A DNA stretch of 64,000 bases from Streptomyces polyasparticus. GTDB lineage: Bacteria; Actinomycetota; Actinomycetes; Streptomycetales; Streptomycetaceae. The DNA is taken from the NCBI RefSeq assembly GCF_014493765.1, contig NZ_JACTVJ010000014.1, positions 62,001-126,000 of the forward strand, read 5' to 3'. A program made the translations under genes and the position numbers. The notes beneath the pieces are model-generated. The model had not been told where the DNA came from. It ran no database searches and saw only the letters and a program-made list of their open reading frames with translations. Position 1 is the stretch's first letter; the number at the start of each line of letters is the position of its first letter. Positions 1-8,434 of the stretch are shown piece by piece.

Positions 1-703
1 AGCTGGAGCCGATGTGCATGTTCACGACGGTGCCGGTCTCCTGGCAGGCCGCGAAGAACGGGTCCCAGTAGCCGGAGTGGATCGACGGCAGACCGAGGTG
101 GGTGGGGATCTCGGAGAACGTCACGGCCTTCACACCGCGCGCCGCGTTCCGGTGGATCTCGGCGACCGCGAGGTCGATGTCCCACAGCGGGATGATGCAG
201 AGCGGGATCAGGCGGCCGCCCGAGTCACCGCACCACTCCTCCACCATCCAGTCGTTGTACGCGCGCACGCAGGCGAGCGCGACCTCCTTGTCGTGGGCCT
301 CCGCGAAGGTCTGGCCGCAGAAGCGCGGGAAGGTCGGGAAGCACAGGGAGGCCTCGACGTGGTTGATGTCCATGTCCGCGAGGCGCGCCTTGGGGTCCCA
401 GCAGCCGCGCCGCATCTCGGCCCTGGTGATCCCCTCCAGGGTCATCTCGTCGCGGTCGAAGCCGACGGCGGCGATGTTGCGCTTGTACGGGAACTTCAGA
501 TCCTCGTAGATCCACCAGTCCGTGGGCGGCCCGTCCGGGTCCATCGTGATCTGGTACTTGCCCGCGACGTAGGCGAGTTCGCCGATTCCGGCGGTGAGCG
601 GCTTGGGCCCGCGGTCCTGGTACTTCTTCGGCAGCCAGGTCTCGAAGAGGTGCGCGGGCTCGATCACATGGTCGTCGACGCTGATGATCCGAGGCAGTTC
701 CAT
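1..703 (-). CDS. Amidohydrolase family protein (partial, C-terminus beyond window)
   Basis: Reading the minus strand from ATG at 703 gives MELPRIISVDDHVIEPAH..., the N-terminus typical of the TIM-barrel metal-dependent hydrolases (amidohydrolase_2 group), with the Asp-x-His metal-site strand at residues 9-11. It continues without a stop to the window edge (about 234 residues visible), with further family-like segments such as DMDINHVEASLCFPTFPR. The full family is usually 350-420 residues, so the C-terminus is missing only because of the window boundary. A GAGGGG ribosome site lies just upstream. It is divergent from an acyl-CoA ligase and shares a 160-bp intergenic region with two palindromes, suggesting joint control and a role in catabolism of a cyclic or aromatic acid. 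The substrate cannot be read from the sequence. Confidence 0.85.
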   Translation of the reverse strand, partial: MELPRIISVDDHVIEPAHLFETWLPKKYQDRGPKPLTAGIGELAYVAGKYQITMDPDGPPTDWWIYEDLKFPYKRNIAAVGFDRDEMTLEGITRAEMRRGCWDPKARLADMDINHVEASLCFPTFPRFCGQTFAEAHDKEVALACVRAYNDWMVEEWCGDSGGRLIPLCIIPLWDIDLAVAEIHRNAARGVKAVTFSEIPTHLGLPSIHSGYWDPFFAACQETGTVVNMHIGSS

Positions 704-743
704 GGGGGTCCCCTCACCCGACGCGCAACGGGCGTCGACTGTT

Positions 744-760
744 TCTGATGGATCGTCAGA
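744..760. promoter_or_regulatory. Putative TetR-type operator, copy 1
   Basis: TCTGATGGATCGTCAGA, 17 bp, with 5-bp arms TCTGA/TCAGA. It lies between the divergent amidohydrolase and acyl-CoA ligase genes. A near-identical site is at 820-836. Regulator identity is unknown. Confidence 0.5.
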
Positions 761-819
761 TAGAGGCTAGCTCCCGCACCTCTGGACCGACAAGGCGCGG
801 AGACATACGCTCTCGGCAA

Positions 820-836
820 TCTGACAGGTCGTCAGG
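820..836. promoter_or_regulatory. Putative TetR-type operator, copy 2
   Basis: TCTGACAGGTCGTCAGG, a 17-bp dyad (CTGAC/GTCAG arms) ending 31 bp before the acyl-CoA ligase start. It shares the pattern TCTGAYRGRTCGTCAGR with the site at 744-760, so one dimeric repressor may bind both. Confidence 0.5.
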
Positions 837-867
837 AATGCGAGTCGCGAGGTTACGGAGGTCCGCC

Positions 868-2445
868 ATGAGCGACGCACCATCCACACCGGGAGCGGTC
901 GTACAGGGGGCCGGACTGGACTCGGCGCCCACGTTCTGGGAGCTGATCTGCCGGCGCGCGGCCCGCACGCCGAACCGCCGCGTCCTGATCCAGGCGGAGG
1001 CCGACCCGGCCGACGACCGCACCCTGACCTTCGCCGAACTGCGCGACCGCGCCGAGCGGGTCGCGGCCGGCCTGTGGGGCATGGGGATACGGCCCGGCAC
1101 CGTGGTCGCCTGGCAGCTGCCCACCCGTATCGAAACCGTCCTGCTCTCCGCCGCGCTCGCCCGTATCGGCGCGACACAGACCCCGCTCATCCCCTTCTAC
1201 CGCGACAAGGAAGTCGGCTTCGCGCTCCGGGAGTCGAAGGCGGAGTTCTTCGCCTCGCCCGGTGTGTGGCGGGACTTCGACCACACAGACATGGCGCGGC
1301 GCCTGGGCGCGCGCGGCATCTTCGAGGCGTACGAGACGCTGCCCGACGGCGACCCGCGGATCCTGCCCCCGCCGCCCGCCGAGGGCACCTCGGTGCGCTG
1401 GATCTACTGGACCTCGGGCACGACCTCCGACCCCAAGGGCGTGCTGCACACGGACCGTTCACTGATCGCCGGCGGCTCGTGCCTGGCCCACGCGCTCCAC
1501 CTGTCGCCGGACGACGTGGGCTCCATCGCCTTCCCGTACGCGCACATCGGCGGTCCGGACTACCTCGTCATGCTCTTCCTGTACGGGTTCCCGGCGGTGC
1601 TCTTCGAGAAGTTCGCGCTCCCGGGCGCGCTGGACGGATACCGGCGGCACGGTGTGACGACGGCGGGCGGCTCCACGGCCTTCTACTCGATGTTCCTCGC
1701 CGAACAGCGCAAGAACCCGGGCGAGAAGCTCATCCCCACCCTCCGCCTGCTCGCGGGCGGCGGCGCGCCCAAGCCGCCGGAGGTCTACCACGCCGTCGTA
1801 CGCGAGATGGACTGCGCTCTCACGCATGGATACGGGATGACGGAGGTGCCCATGATCACGATGGGCGCGCCCGACGACACGGCCGAGAACCTCGCCACGA
1901 CGGAGGGCAAACCGCCCGCCGCCATGTCGATCCGCATCACGGACGCGGAGGGCAAGGAGCTGCCGGCGCGCGTGGACGGCGAGGTGCGCCTGAAGGGCGA
2001 GGCGGTGTGCCAGGGCTATCTCGACCCGGCCCAGACGGCCGAAGTCTTCGACGCGGACGGGTACTTGATCACGGGCGACCTGGGCCACGTCACGGAGTCG
2101 GGCCACCTGGTCCTGACGGGCCGGGCCAAGGACGTGATCATCCGCAAGGGCGAGAACATCTCGGCCAAGGAGATCGAGGACCTGCTGCACCAGCACGCCT
2201 CAGTGGGCGACGCGGCGGTGATCGGACTGCCGGACGAGGTGCGCGGCGAACGGGTCTGCGCGGTGATCGAACAGCGCGCGGGAACACCGCGGCTGACCCT
2301 CACCGAGCTGACGGACTATCTGCGTGCGGAGGGCCTCTCGGTCCACAAGCTGCCGGAGCAGCTGGAGGTGGTGGACGCGCTGCCGCGTAATGAGACCTTG
2401 CGGAAGGTCCTCAAGTACAAGCTGCGGGAGCGGTTTGGCAACTAG
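868..2445 (+). CDS. Acyl-CoA synthetase (AMP-forming), cyclohexanecarboxylate/fatty-acid-CoA ligase-like
   Basis: 525 residues from ATG 868, chosen because ACGGAGGT lies at 855-862 with good spacing; the open frame extends upstream to 748 but that part looks non-coding and contains operator 2. ANL superfamily motifs are intact: the P-loop YWTSGTTSDPKG, HGYGMTE, YLITGDLG, the hinge GRAKDVIIRKGENISAKE, and the C-terminal RNETLRKVLK carrying the adenylation lysine. The enzyme should activate a carboxylic acid to its CoA thioester through an acyl-adenylate. Divergence from the amidohydrolase suggests that pair acts on the same catabolite. The exact acid is not predictable. Confidence 0.9.
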   Translation: MSDAPSTPGAVVQGAGLDSAPTFWELICRRAARTPNRRVLIQAEADPADDRTLTFAELRDRAERVAAGLWGMGIRPGTVVAWQLPTRIETVLLSAALARIGATQTPLIPFYRDKEVGFALRESKAEFFASPGVWRDFDHTDMARRLGARGIFEAYETLPDGDPRILPPPPAEGTSVRWIYWTSGTTSDPKGVLHTDRSLIAGGSCLAHALHLSPDDVGSIAFPYAHIGGPDYLVMLFLYGFPAVLFEKFALPGALDGYRRHGVTTAGGSTAFYSMFLAEQRKNPGEKLIPTLRLLAGGGAPKPPEVYHAVVREMDCALTHGYGMTEVPMITMGAPDDTAENLATTEGKPPAAMSIRITDAEGKELPARVDGEVRLKGEAVCQGYLDPAQTAEVFDADGYLITGDLGHVTESGHLVLTGRAKDVIIRKGENISAKEIEDLLHQHASVGDAAVIGLPDEVRGERVCAVIEQRAGTPRLTLTELTDYLRAEGLSVHKLPEQLEVVDALPRNETLRKVLKYKLRERFGN

Positions 2446-2453
2446 CCGCTACC

Positions 2454-2557
2454 CAGCCCCTGCGGCGCTTGAGCAGATCTCTCAGCCCCTCCGGCGTTTG
2501 AGGAGATCCGAACGGAGTTCGGATGCGGGGGCAAGGGGCGAAGCCCCGAACCCCCGC
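2454..2557 (+). repeat. Two-hairpin intergenic repeat, copy A
   Basis: It starts CAGCCCCTGCGGCGCTTGAG, then a second head CAGCCCCTCCGGCGTTTGAG, then stem 1 (ATCCGAAC at 2506-2513, loop GGA, GTTCGGAT at 2517-2524) and stem 2 (GGGGC 2535-2539, loop GAA, GCCCC 2543-2547). It lies between convergent gene ends and could act as a bidirectional terminator. Relatives are at 22462, 39147, 42985 (inverted) and 46538. Confidence 0.8.
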
Positions 2558-2576
2558 CTATCCGCACCCAAAAGAC

Positions 2577-3098
2577 CTACGCGTCCGGCGCCGGAGTCGT
2601 GAAGTACGAGGCGAACGCCGCGAGAAGCTGCTCCTCCGAGGGGATCCGGCCCGTCCCGGCCGGATCCAGCGCGGCCGCCGCCACAGGGACCACATCCGGT
2701 GCGACACCGAGCACCCGCAGCACCCGCGACGCATCCGCCACGGTCACGCCCTGCCCGTCGCCGTCGGCGACCGCCACCACGGCCCGCAGGAACGGCCGGG
2801 CGATCTCGGCGAACCGCTGCGGGCTGTCCCGCAGCCGCTTCACGGCGCCGGTGACGAACTCCTCGCGCGTCACCCGCTGATCCCCGTCCACATCCGCGAT
2901 CCCGGCCATCCCCTGCCAGAACGCCTCCGCACCGATGTACAGCGCCTGCCCCTTGTCGCAGCGCGCCGTCACACCGAACTCGGCGAGCAGGGCCTTGGCC
3001 GCGGAGGAGAAGTCCTCGCGGTCGATATAGCCGTTGCCGTCCTGGTCGAAGCTGGCGAAGCGGGCGGCAATCCTGCGCTCGTACTCTGCGCTCTCCAT
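2577..3098 (-). CDS. EF-hand calcium-binding protein
   Basis: 173 residues. Two canonical EF-hand loops are visible at residues 18-29 (DQDGNGYIDRED) and 69-80 (DVDGDQRVTREE). Two degenerate ones lie at 112-123 (DGDGQGVTVADA, no acidic residue at position 12) and 145-156 (DPAGTGRIPSEE, Ala at position 3). This four-hand layout resembles calerythrin and sarcoplasmic calcium-binding proteins, which are cytosolic buffers or sensors; the family match is from memory. The gene stands alone, convergent with the upstream acyl-CoA ligase and separated from it by repeat copy A. No signal peptide is seen. A partner or enzyme target is not evident. Confidence 0.85.
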   Translation of the reverse strand: MESAEYERRIAARFASFDQDGNGYIDREDFSSAAKALLAEFGVTARCDKGQALYIGAEAFWQGMAGIADVDGDQRVTREEFVTGAVKRLRDSPQRFAEIARPFLRAVVAVADGDGQGVTVADASRVLRVLGVAPDVVPVAAAALDPAGTGRIPSEEQLLAAFASYFTTPAPDA

Positions 3099-3284
3099 CT
3101 CGGCTGCCTCACTCGAAATTCGTCGGGATGCGGTTGCTTGTGACGTACGACCTGGGGAGCAATCGCCAGGTCGTAAGGGAGCGTACGTCGCCGTTCGCCC
3201 ACTGGCCCGGAAAAGTTCGCCTCCGTATCAGGACTGATGAGAATCTGCGACAACCCGCTGCAGGCTGTGCGCGCATGATCGACT

Positions 3285-3755
3285 GTGCGTGTGGAAGCTG
3301 TTGCGAGTGTCATAGCCGTCGTCGGCACGCTCCTTGGTGTCGGCGTCAGTCAGTTGTTCCAGCAGCGCGCGCTGGCGCGTACGGAGCGGTTCGCCCAGAC
3401 GGAGCGGCTGCGGCAGGAAAGGCTGCAGGTGTACAGCGCGTACGCCGGGGCCCTGTTCAACTATCTGCGGGCGCAGATGGACCGGTGGCTTCTCGACCAT
3501 GAGCAGCGGGAGTTCGACGCGACCAAGGCCGGTCTGAAGGCCCGTTCCTTCGACCAGCGCGGTCAGGTGAACGAGGCGCTGTACCGCGTACGGCTCGTCA
3601 CCGACCGTCCGGAGCTTGCACAGTTCGCGCAGACGGCGCTGGACAAGGTGGCCCGCATCCCCGGCGCGGCGGACCGGGAGGAGTACACCGCGGCGTACCG
3701 CGCGGCGGAGGAGGCCATCGACGGGTTCGTCGCGTTGGCGAAGGAGCACGTGTAG
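3285..3755 (+). CDS. Hypothetical small membrane-anchored protein
   Basis: 156 residues from GTG 3285; GTG 3291 is an equally possible start. Residues 4-24 form one hydrophobic segment (VASVIAVVGTLLGVGVSQLF), followed by a charged helical region rich in Arg/Glu/Gln (residues 27-50, coiled-coil-like) and a soluble helical tail. I do not recognise the family beyond small conserved actinobacterial proteins of this shape. It sits alone, convergent with the STAS gene. Confidence 0.6.
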   Translation: MRVEAVASVIAVVGTLLGVGVSQLFQQRALARTERFAQTERLRQERLQVYSAYAGALFNYLRAQMDRWLLDHEQREFDATKAGLKARSFDQRGQVNEALYRVRLVTDRPELAQFAQTALDKVARIPGAADREEYTAAYRAAEEAIDGFVALAKEHV

Positions 3756-3776
3756 GCGGCGTACGGCGTGGTGCCG

Positions 3777-4151
3777 TCACGCAGACAGCGGCTGGGCCGA
3801 GTCGTCGGAGGCGGAGGCGGCGTCGGGGTAGACCTCGAAGAGGCGGCGTACGCCGAGGGCCGCGAGGACGCGGTTGACGTGGGAGCCGTCCTCCGCGCCG
3901 CGCGCCGGCAGGATCAGGCGAAGGCGGCCGGAGCAGGAGCGCAGGAGACGGCGGGACGCGATCAGGACGCCTACGCCGGAGGAGTCGCAGAAGAGGACCT
4001 CGGACAGATCGAGCACGACATTGCGCCGGCCGTCGGCGACGGCGTCGTGGACACGCTGGCGCAGGGTCGGTGAGGTCACCAGGTCCATCTCACCGCTGAC
4101 CTGGATGACGGCCCAGCCGCCCCGTTCCGCCTCGGTCACTTTGAGCGCCAC
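3777..4151 (-). CDS. STAS-domain anti-sigma factor antagonist
   Basis: 124 residues starting at GTG 4151, chosen because GAGAGG precedes it by 6 nt; the open frame upstream is low-complexity and unlike a protein. The STAS fold is recognisable: VIQVSGEMDLVTSPTLRQ, then VVLDLSEVLFCDSSGVGVL, where the Asp-Ser-Ser motif carries the serine normally phosphorylated by an RsbW-like kinase. Such proteins bind anti-sigma kinases and release the sigma factor (partner switching). No cognate kinase gene is adjacent, although an ECF sigma gene is divergent next door; ECF factors are not usually controlled by STAS proteins, so a link is not implied. Confidence 0.85.
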   Translation of the reverse strand: MALKVTEAERGGWAVIQVSGEMDLVTSPTLRQRVHDAVADGRRNVVLDLSEVLFCDSSGVGVLIASRRLLRSCSGRLRLILPARGAEDGSHVNRVLAALGVRRLFEVYPDAASASDDSAQPLSA

Positions 4152-4492
4152 GCCATGCCTCTCGCTCGCAGACTCGTCTCGGGGGCCCGGGCCCGTACAA
4201 CCTCGGACAGCTGCGGGCCCCGAAGATCCGGAAGCAGATCCTTCGCTTCCTGCTCCTCCGGCTGCCCCGCAGTTTCCTGCTGAAACACAGGAAAGGCCTA
4301 TCACAAATCGCCGGATTCGATCTATCTGGATCGACTTCGATCGGGTTCGTTCAGTTGCTCTGAGCAAAGGAAGGTGACGCATTCGTTACCATCCCGGGCC
4401 GGGCCGCGGGCGCACATTGCCGTAAAGGGGCGTACGCGGGCCGCGCCGCGGACTACATTCGAAGCTCAGGGAAGCAAGGCGGAGGGGGCCTG

Positions 4493-5083
4493 ATGGCGAA
4501 GGACGCACCACCCCGCTGGGACCGCAGGATGCAACAGCGGCTCGCGCGCGGGGAGGCCGCGGCGCTCGGCGAGCTCTACGACCGCTTCGCCTCGCTCGTC
4601 CACAGCCTCGCCCATCGCGTGCTCGACGACGAGGAAGCCGCCGACCGGGTCACCCGCGAGGTCTTCGCCCACGTCTGGGAGAACCCCGAGTCGTACGAGC
4701 CCAAGCAGGGCTCGATGCGCTCCTGGATCGCCGCGCTCGCCCACCGCCAGGCCGTGCAGCGGCTGCGCAAGGAAGGCGCGGCCGCGCTCGCCGAAGGCGG
4801 CGAGGGCAGCGCCGAGGAACTCGAACGCAAGGTGCGCGAGGCATCGGCGGCCGCGCGCGCCGACTACATCGTCACGTCGATGCCGGCGCCGCTGCGGGCC
4901 GCGCTCGAGCTCGCGTACTTCCAGCGCCGCGACTACCGCCAGACCGCGGCCGACCTCGGCGTCACCGAGGACGAGGCGCGGCGCAGGCTGCGGCTCGGCC
5001 TGCAGCTCCTGTCGTCGGCCAACGACCAGAAGCGCAACGGCGGCAGCAGTCCCTGGCGGCACGGGTACGGGAGAGCGACATGA
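4493..5083 (+). CDS. ECF-type RNA polymerase sigma factor
   Basis: 196 residues. Region 2 spans about residues 24-92 (ALGELYDRFASLVHSLAHRV through SWIAALAHRQAVQRLR), and region 4 about 135-175, with the recognition helix in AADLGVTEDEARRRLRLGL. There is no region 3, as expected for ECF factors. A GGAGG ribosome site precedes ATG 4493. The stop codon overlaps the anti-sigma gene as ATGA (5080-5083), so the two are translationally coupled and presumably form a sigma/anti-sigma pair released by a redox or zinc signal. Confidence 0.88.
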   Translation: MAKDAPPRWDRRMQQRLARGEAAALGELYDRFASLVHSLAHRVLDDEEAADRVTREVFAHVWENPESYEPKQGSMRSWIAALAHRQAVQRLRKEGAAALAEGGEGSAEELERKVREASAAARADYIVTSMPAPLRAALELAYFQRRDYRQTAADLGVTEDEARRRLRLGLQLLSSANDQKRNGGSSPWRHGYGRAT

Positions 5084-6333
5084 ATCCCGATCCGTTCGGT
5101 CCGGGCGACGGCCGCCCGGAGGACGACGGACTCCCGGGCGCCCCGGCGCGGATACCGGCTCCGCGCGAGTCGCTCGAGGACAGCGGCCGTCCGCTGCCCG
5201 AACCCGAGGCGCCGCCGATTCCGGCCCTGGACCACGACGTACTGAAGTCGCTGCTCGGCGCCTGGGCGCTCGCGGCCTGCGCACCCGACGAAGCGGCCGC
5301 GGTCGAACTCCACCTGGGCATCTGCGGCCCCTGCGCCGACGAGGCGCTGCGGCTGCGGGACGCGGTGGGACTGCTGCAGCCGGAGGAGAGTCTCGACCTC
5401 GATCCGGGCCTGCGCTCACGCGTGCTCGCGGGCTGTCTCGACCGGCGGCCGCCGCGGATTCCCGTACCGGACTGGGCCGCCCCGTACGACGCGGAGACGG
5501 CGCGGCTCGACGCGCTGCTCCAGGACATCGGCGACGGCGAGTGGCATGCCCCCGTACGGCTGAAGTGGTACGACGGCGGCAGCGACCGGCCCGTGAACCG
5601 GCGCACGACCGTCGCCGGCGTGATCGCGCATCTGCTGACCGTCGACGGTCTGGTCGCGGTCGCGCTCGGTCTGGAGGACCCGCTCGGCGAGCTGACGCCC
5701 GACGAGGCGACGCCGTGGGCGCGTACGGAGACGTACTGGAAGGCCTCGCACTTCCCGCCCACGCGCACGGTGCGGATGCCGTGGCGCGAGCAGTCGCACG
5801 CGCTGGTGCGGACGGTGTCGTTCGCGGGCGGTGGATCCGGCCAACTCTCGGTGCCGTACGGGACGTTCAGCCTGCCGCTGCGCGACTCGCTGATCGACAG
5901 AGCCTTCGAGTGCTGGGTGCACGCCGGGGACATCGCGGACGCGGTGGACTACCCGTACGAGCCGCCGGCGCCACGCCATCTCAACCGCATGATCGACCTC
6001 GCGGCCAGAATGCTGCCCTCGGCCCTGGCCGACCGCCGACGCGAAGGCCTCGCCGCGCCCGCCAAGGGTCTGGTCCGTGCCGGCTCGCCCGGCCGCAGTC
6101 TGCGCCTGGAGGTCGAGGGCCTGGGCGGCGGCGAGTGGCTGATCGCCCTGGACTCCCCCGGCGCGGTGGGCTCCGCGGAGCACGAGGTGGCGCATGTCGC
6201 CCTGGACGGCGTGGAGTTCTGCCGGCTCGCGGCGGGCCATGTCCTGCCGGAGGAGGCGGCGGCGGGGCAGGACGGGGACCGGGAGGCGATCCGTGACGTG
6301 CTGTCGGCGGCGGCGTCCTTGAGCCGGATGTAG
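5080..6333 (+). CDS. Zinc-finger anti-sigma factor fused to maleylpyruvate-isomerase-like (MDMPI) domain
   Basis: 417 residues. The N-terminal half has the ZAS motif H78-x3-C82-x2-C85 (HLGICGPC), typical of redox-sensitive anti-sigma factors that hold an ECF sigma factor. Residues from about 145 onward resemble the mycothiol-dependent maleylpyruvate isomerase/DinB-like fold (AHLLTVDGLVAVALGL, FECWVHAGDIADAV). There is no transmembrane segment, so it is cytosolic. It is coupled by a 4-nt overlap to the sigma gene. The fusion suggests that mycothiol status could be sensed by the second domain; that part is inference. Confidence 0.85.
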   Translation: MNPDPFGPGDGRPEDDGLPGAPARIPAPRESLEDSGRPLPEPEAPPIPALDHDVLKSLLGAWALAACAPDEAAAVELHLGICGPCADEALRLRDAVGLLQPEESLDLDPGLRSRVLAGCLDRRPPRIPVPDWAAPYDAETARLDALLQDIGDGEWHAPVRLKWYDGGSDRPVNRRTTVAGVIAHLLTVDGLVAVALGLEDPLGELTPDEATPWARTETYWKASHFPPTRTVRMPWREQSHALVRTVSFAGGGSGQLSVPYGTFSLPLRDSLIDRAFECWVHAGDIADAVDYPYEPPAPRHLNRMIDLAARMLPSALADRRREGLAAPAKGLVRAGSPGRSLRLEVEGLGGGEWLIALDSPGAVGSAEHEVAHVALDGVEFCRLAAGHVLPEEAAAGQDGDREAIRDVLSAAASLSRM

Positions 6334-6361
6334 GGCGCGGGGCGGCTGAACTCGCGCTCTG

Positions 6362-6500
6362 TGTACGGCTGTTCAACTGCCCGTACGGTTCCTCCGCAGC
6401 CTGTCAGGTCTCCTGCCGCGCATACGGCTGTTCTGCGGTGCGTACGGCTGTCCTGCGATGCATACGACTGTTCCGCAGCGCGTCAGTTCTTCTGCAGCGT
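6362..6500. repeat. Degenerate 20-bp tandem repeat, about 7 units
   Basis: Units follow the pattern CATACGGCTGTTCTGCGGTG, clearest at 6421, 6441, 6461 and 6481, with more diverged copies from 6362 (one is 19 nt). The array begins 28 bp after the anti-sigma stop and its last unit covers the stop codon of the next gene on the minus strand (6483-6485). Confidence 0.7.
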
Positions 6501-7867
6501 GCGGGTGACCCCGGCGATGAGGGCTGTCGTCAGGATCCAGCCGAAGGCGATCAGCACGTACGCCAGCCCCTGCAGGCCGCCGTCCGACCAGCACCAGGCG
6601 GCGCGCTGCCCCAGGCCGCCGATGGGGATCAACAGGTCGAGGGAGTAGACGAAGGGCTGGAACGGGCTGCCTTCGCCCGGTTTCACCGGGTGCGGCGATC
6701 CGGTGCCGAAGGCCAGCGTGCTCAGCAGGGTCAGGGCGATGAGCCAGATCCCGGCCAGCCAGGGCCGGTAGCCGTAGCCGACCGTCACGTCGAGCAGGTG
6801 CCCCCAGACGCGGCCGGCCAAGGGCAGCGTGCGGCGGCGCCGGCGCTGTTTGACGAGGAGGACGCGGCGGGCCTCGTCGTCGTGGCCCGCCTGCCGGTAC
6901 CAGCTCGCCAACTGCTCATAGGGGCGCCCGGGCTGCGGGCTGTCCACGCAAGCCGGTGCACCACGGAGTCGCGGGGATCCGGCGCGCCTGCCACGCCGCT
7001 CATCTCGACGGACCCGTAGACGAAGCCGTCCAGTTCCACCACGTCCGGCCAGCTGCCGAAGCTGTCGCGGAGTGCGGAGGCCCGGGTGCCGCGCAGCCGT
7101 ATGGCCCCCTTGGCGAGGAAGCCGTCGGAGACGTCGAAGGTCGAGATCACCGCGTTGTCCAGGGTGAGGACCGCTCCGCTCGGGCCCGGCTCCAGGAACC
7201 GGGCGCCTTCGAGGAGCAGCCCGCCCGGCAACTGCGCGCCGGGCAGCCGTATTTCACCGCGGGTGACGAACCCGTCCCGGCCGAACACGCCGCCTTCCAT
7301 GGCCAGGCCGCCGGCCGACACTGCGGTGCCGCCGGGGGCCATGATCTGCGCCCCGTTGAGGAGCAGCGCGCCGCTCACCCGGGCGTCGGCGAGCGACAGT
7401 GCCGTGCTCACCTCGTTGAACGGGGAGTACGCCAGCGGCTCCACCACGGTGCGCCGCAGATCGAAGTTCCCCTCGACGCGGACCGAATCGGCCTCGATGC
7501 CGGGCACCCGGCTGCCCGTCACGACGAGCATCCGGGCCGAGGCCCCGAGGAGGTCGAGCGAGTCCTCGAACCAGCAGTCCTCGATCCACAGCGGGTGCTC
7601 GATCTGCGCGCCGGCCAGCGCGAGACGCCCGGAGATCCGCGCCCCGGCGAGCCGCAGACAGGCGACCGCACCCGGCTGCGCGGGACGGGCGCCCAGCAGA
7701 AGCGCCGCGACGACCTCGGCGCGCACCGTCCGCCCGGGACCCCACCGCCCGCCTTCGGCGACCCGGTCGTCCTCGGGCGTCCCGGTGCGCAGGTCCACCT
7801 GGCGACCCTCGGGGAACGCGTCCCACAGTGCGCGTTCCGGTGAGGTCAACTCGTCGTAGGAGAACAC
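6483..7867 (-). pseudogene. Frameshifted pentapeptide-like membrane protein ('membrane-associated oxidoreductase' type)
   Basis: Two overlapping minus frames together make one protein. Frame 1 starts at 7867 (MFSYDELTSPERALWDAF) and carries repeated leucine/alanine motifs resembling pentapeptide repeats (LRLAGARISGRLALAGAQI, LSLADARVSGALLLNGAQI). It reaches VVHRLAW near 6945 and then runs into junk. Frame 2 resumes the expected sequence (DSPQPGRPYEQLASWYRQAG...) and ends with transmembrane helices (GIWLIALTLLSTLAFGTG, LAYVLIAFGWILTTALIAGV). A 4-bp loss within a TGGGTGG-like repeat would explain the break. It is either a true pseudogene or a sequencing error. Relatives are usually annotated only as oxidoreductase or hypothetical, and no catalytic motif is evident. 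Confidence 0.75.
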
Positions 7868-7980
7868 GCGTTCAGCCTAGTGATCTCCGTTGGACCGCGG
7901 GCCCGGTCAGGACGGCGGGGTGCGAGGGTGATGGAGACGACGGCGCGGCGGAGGCGAGCAGCAGTCGGGGATCGCGGGGA

Positions 7981-8424
7981 TCACCCTGCGGCGTGCTCCC
8001 GTTCGGCGATCCGGGCCAGCTTCGTCAGCATCATGCCGTTGCGGACCCTGACGAGGTAGTCGACGGGCATGCCGTGCATCCGGCTGCCGGGGCCCCGGAT
8101 GGGGTGCCAGTCGAGGATGAAGAGCGTGTTCCCGCCCCACGGGATCAGCTTCATGGCGATACGGGCCGAACCGAACTGTCCGGCCTGCGCCTCGAGTTCG
8201 AGGCGGCGCAGCGGTTCGCAGACGCGGACCGTGCAGGTGTCGTCGAGGGTCACCGGACCCATGCCCACCCGGACGGTGAGCTGGGCACCGACGTCCGGCC
8301 AGTGCGGGTCGGCGGCCAGGACCTCCTGGGTCCCGGTGACCCACTCCCCGTACCGCCGGCCGCTGGACAGCAGGTCCCAGACCTCCGGCGGCGAGCTCGG
8401 GATCAGACAGCGATTGCGGGCCAT
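7981..8424 (-). CDS. SRPBCC family (polyketide cyclase/START-like) protein
   Basis: 147 residues from ATG 8424, preceded by GAGGAG. The N-terminus IPSSPPEVWDLLSSGRRYGEWV and the mid-region TVRVGMGPVTLDDTCTVRVCEP match the START-like helix-grip fold used for hydrophobic ligands. No catalytic residues can be assigned. It is the last gene of a four-gene operon (antiporter, arginine deiminase, baeRF3, this gene), 10 nt downstream of the baeRF3 stop, so it is probably co-transcribed. Its role there is unknown. Confidence 0.8.
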   Translation of the reverse strand: MARNRCLIPSSPPEVWDLLSSGRRYGEWVTGTQEVLAADPHWPDVGAQLTVRVGMGPVTLDDTCTVRVCEPLRRLELEAQAGQFGSARIAMKLIPWGGNTLFILDWHPIRGPGSRMHGMPVDYLVRVRNGMMLTKLARIAEREHAAG

Positions 8425-8434
8425 GTGACGCTCC

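Noticed and set aside
748-867. Upstream 40-codon extension of the acyl-CoA ligase
   Set aside because: It contains the operator at 820-836 and lacks a ribosome site; the ATG at 868 has a good one.
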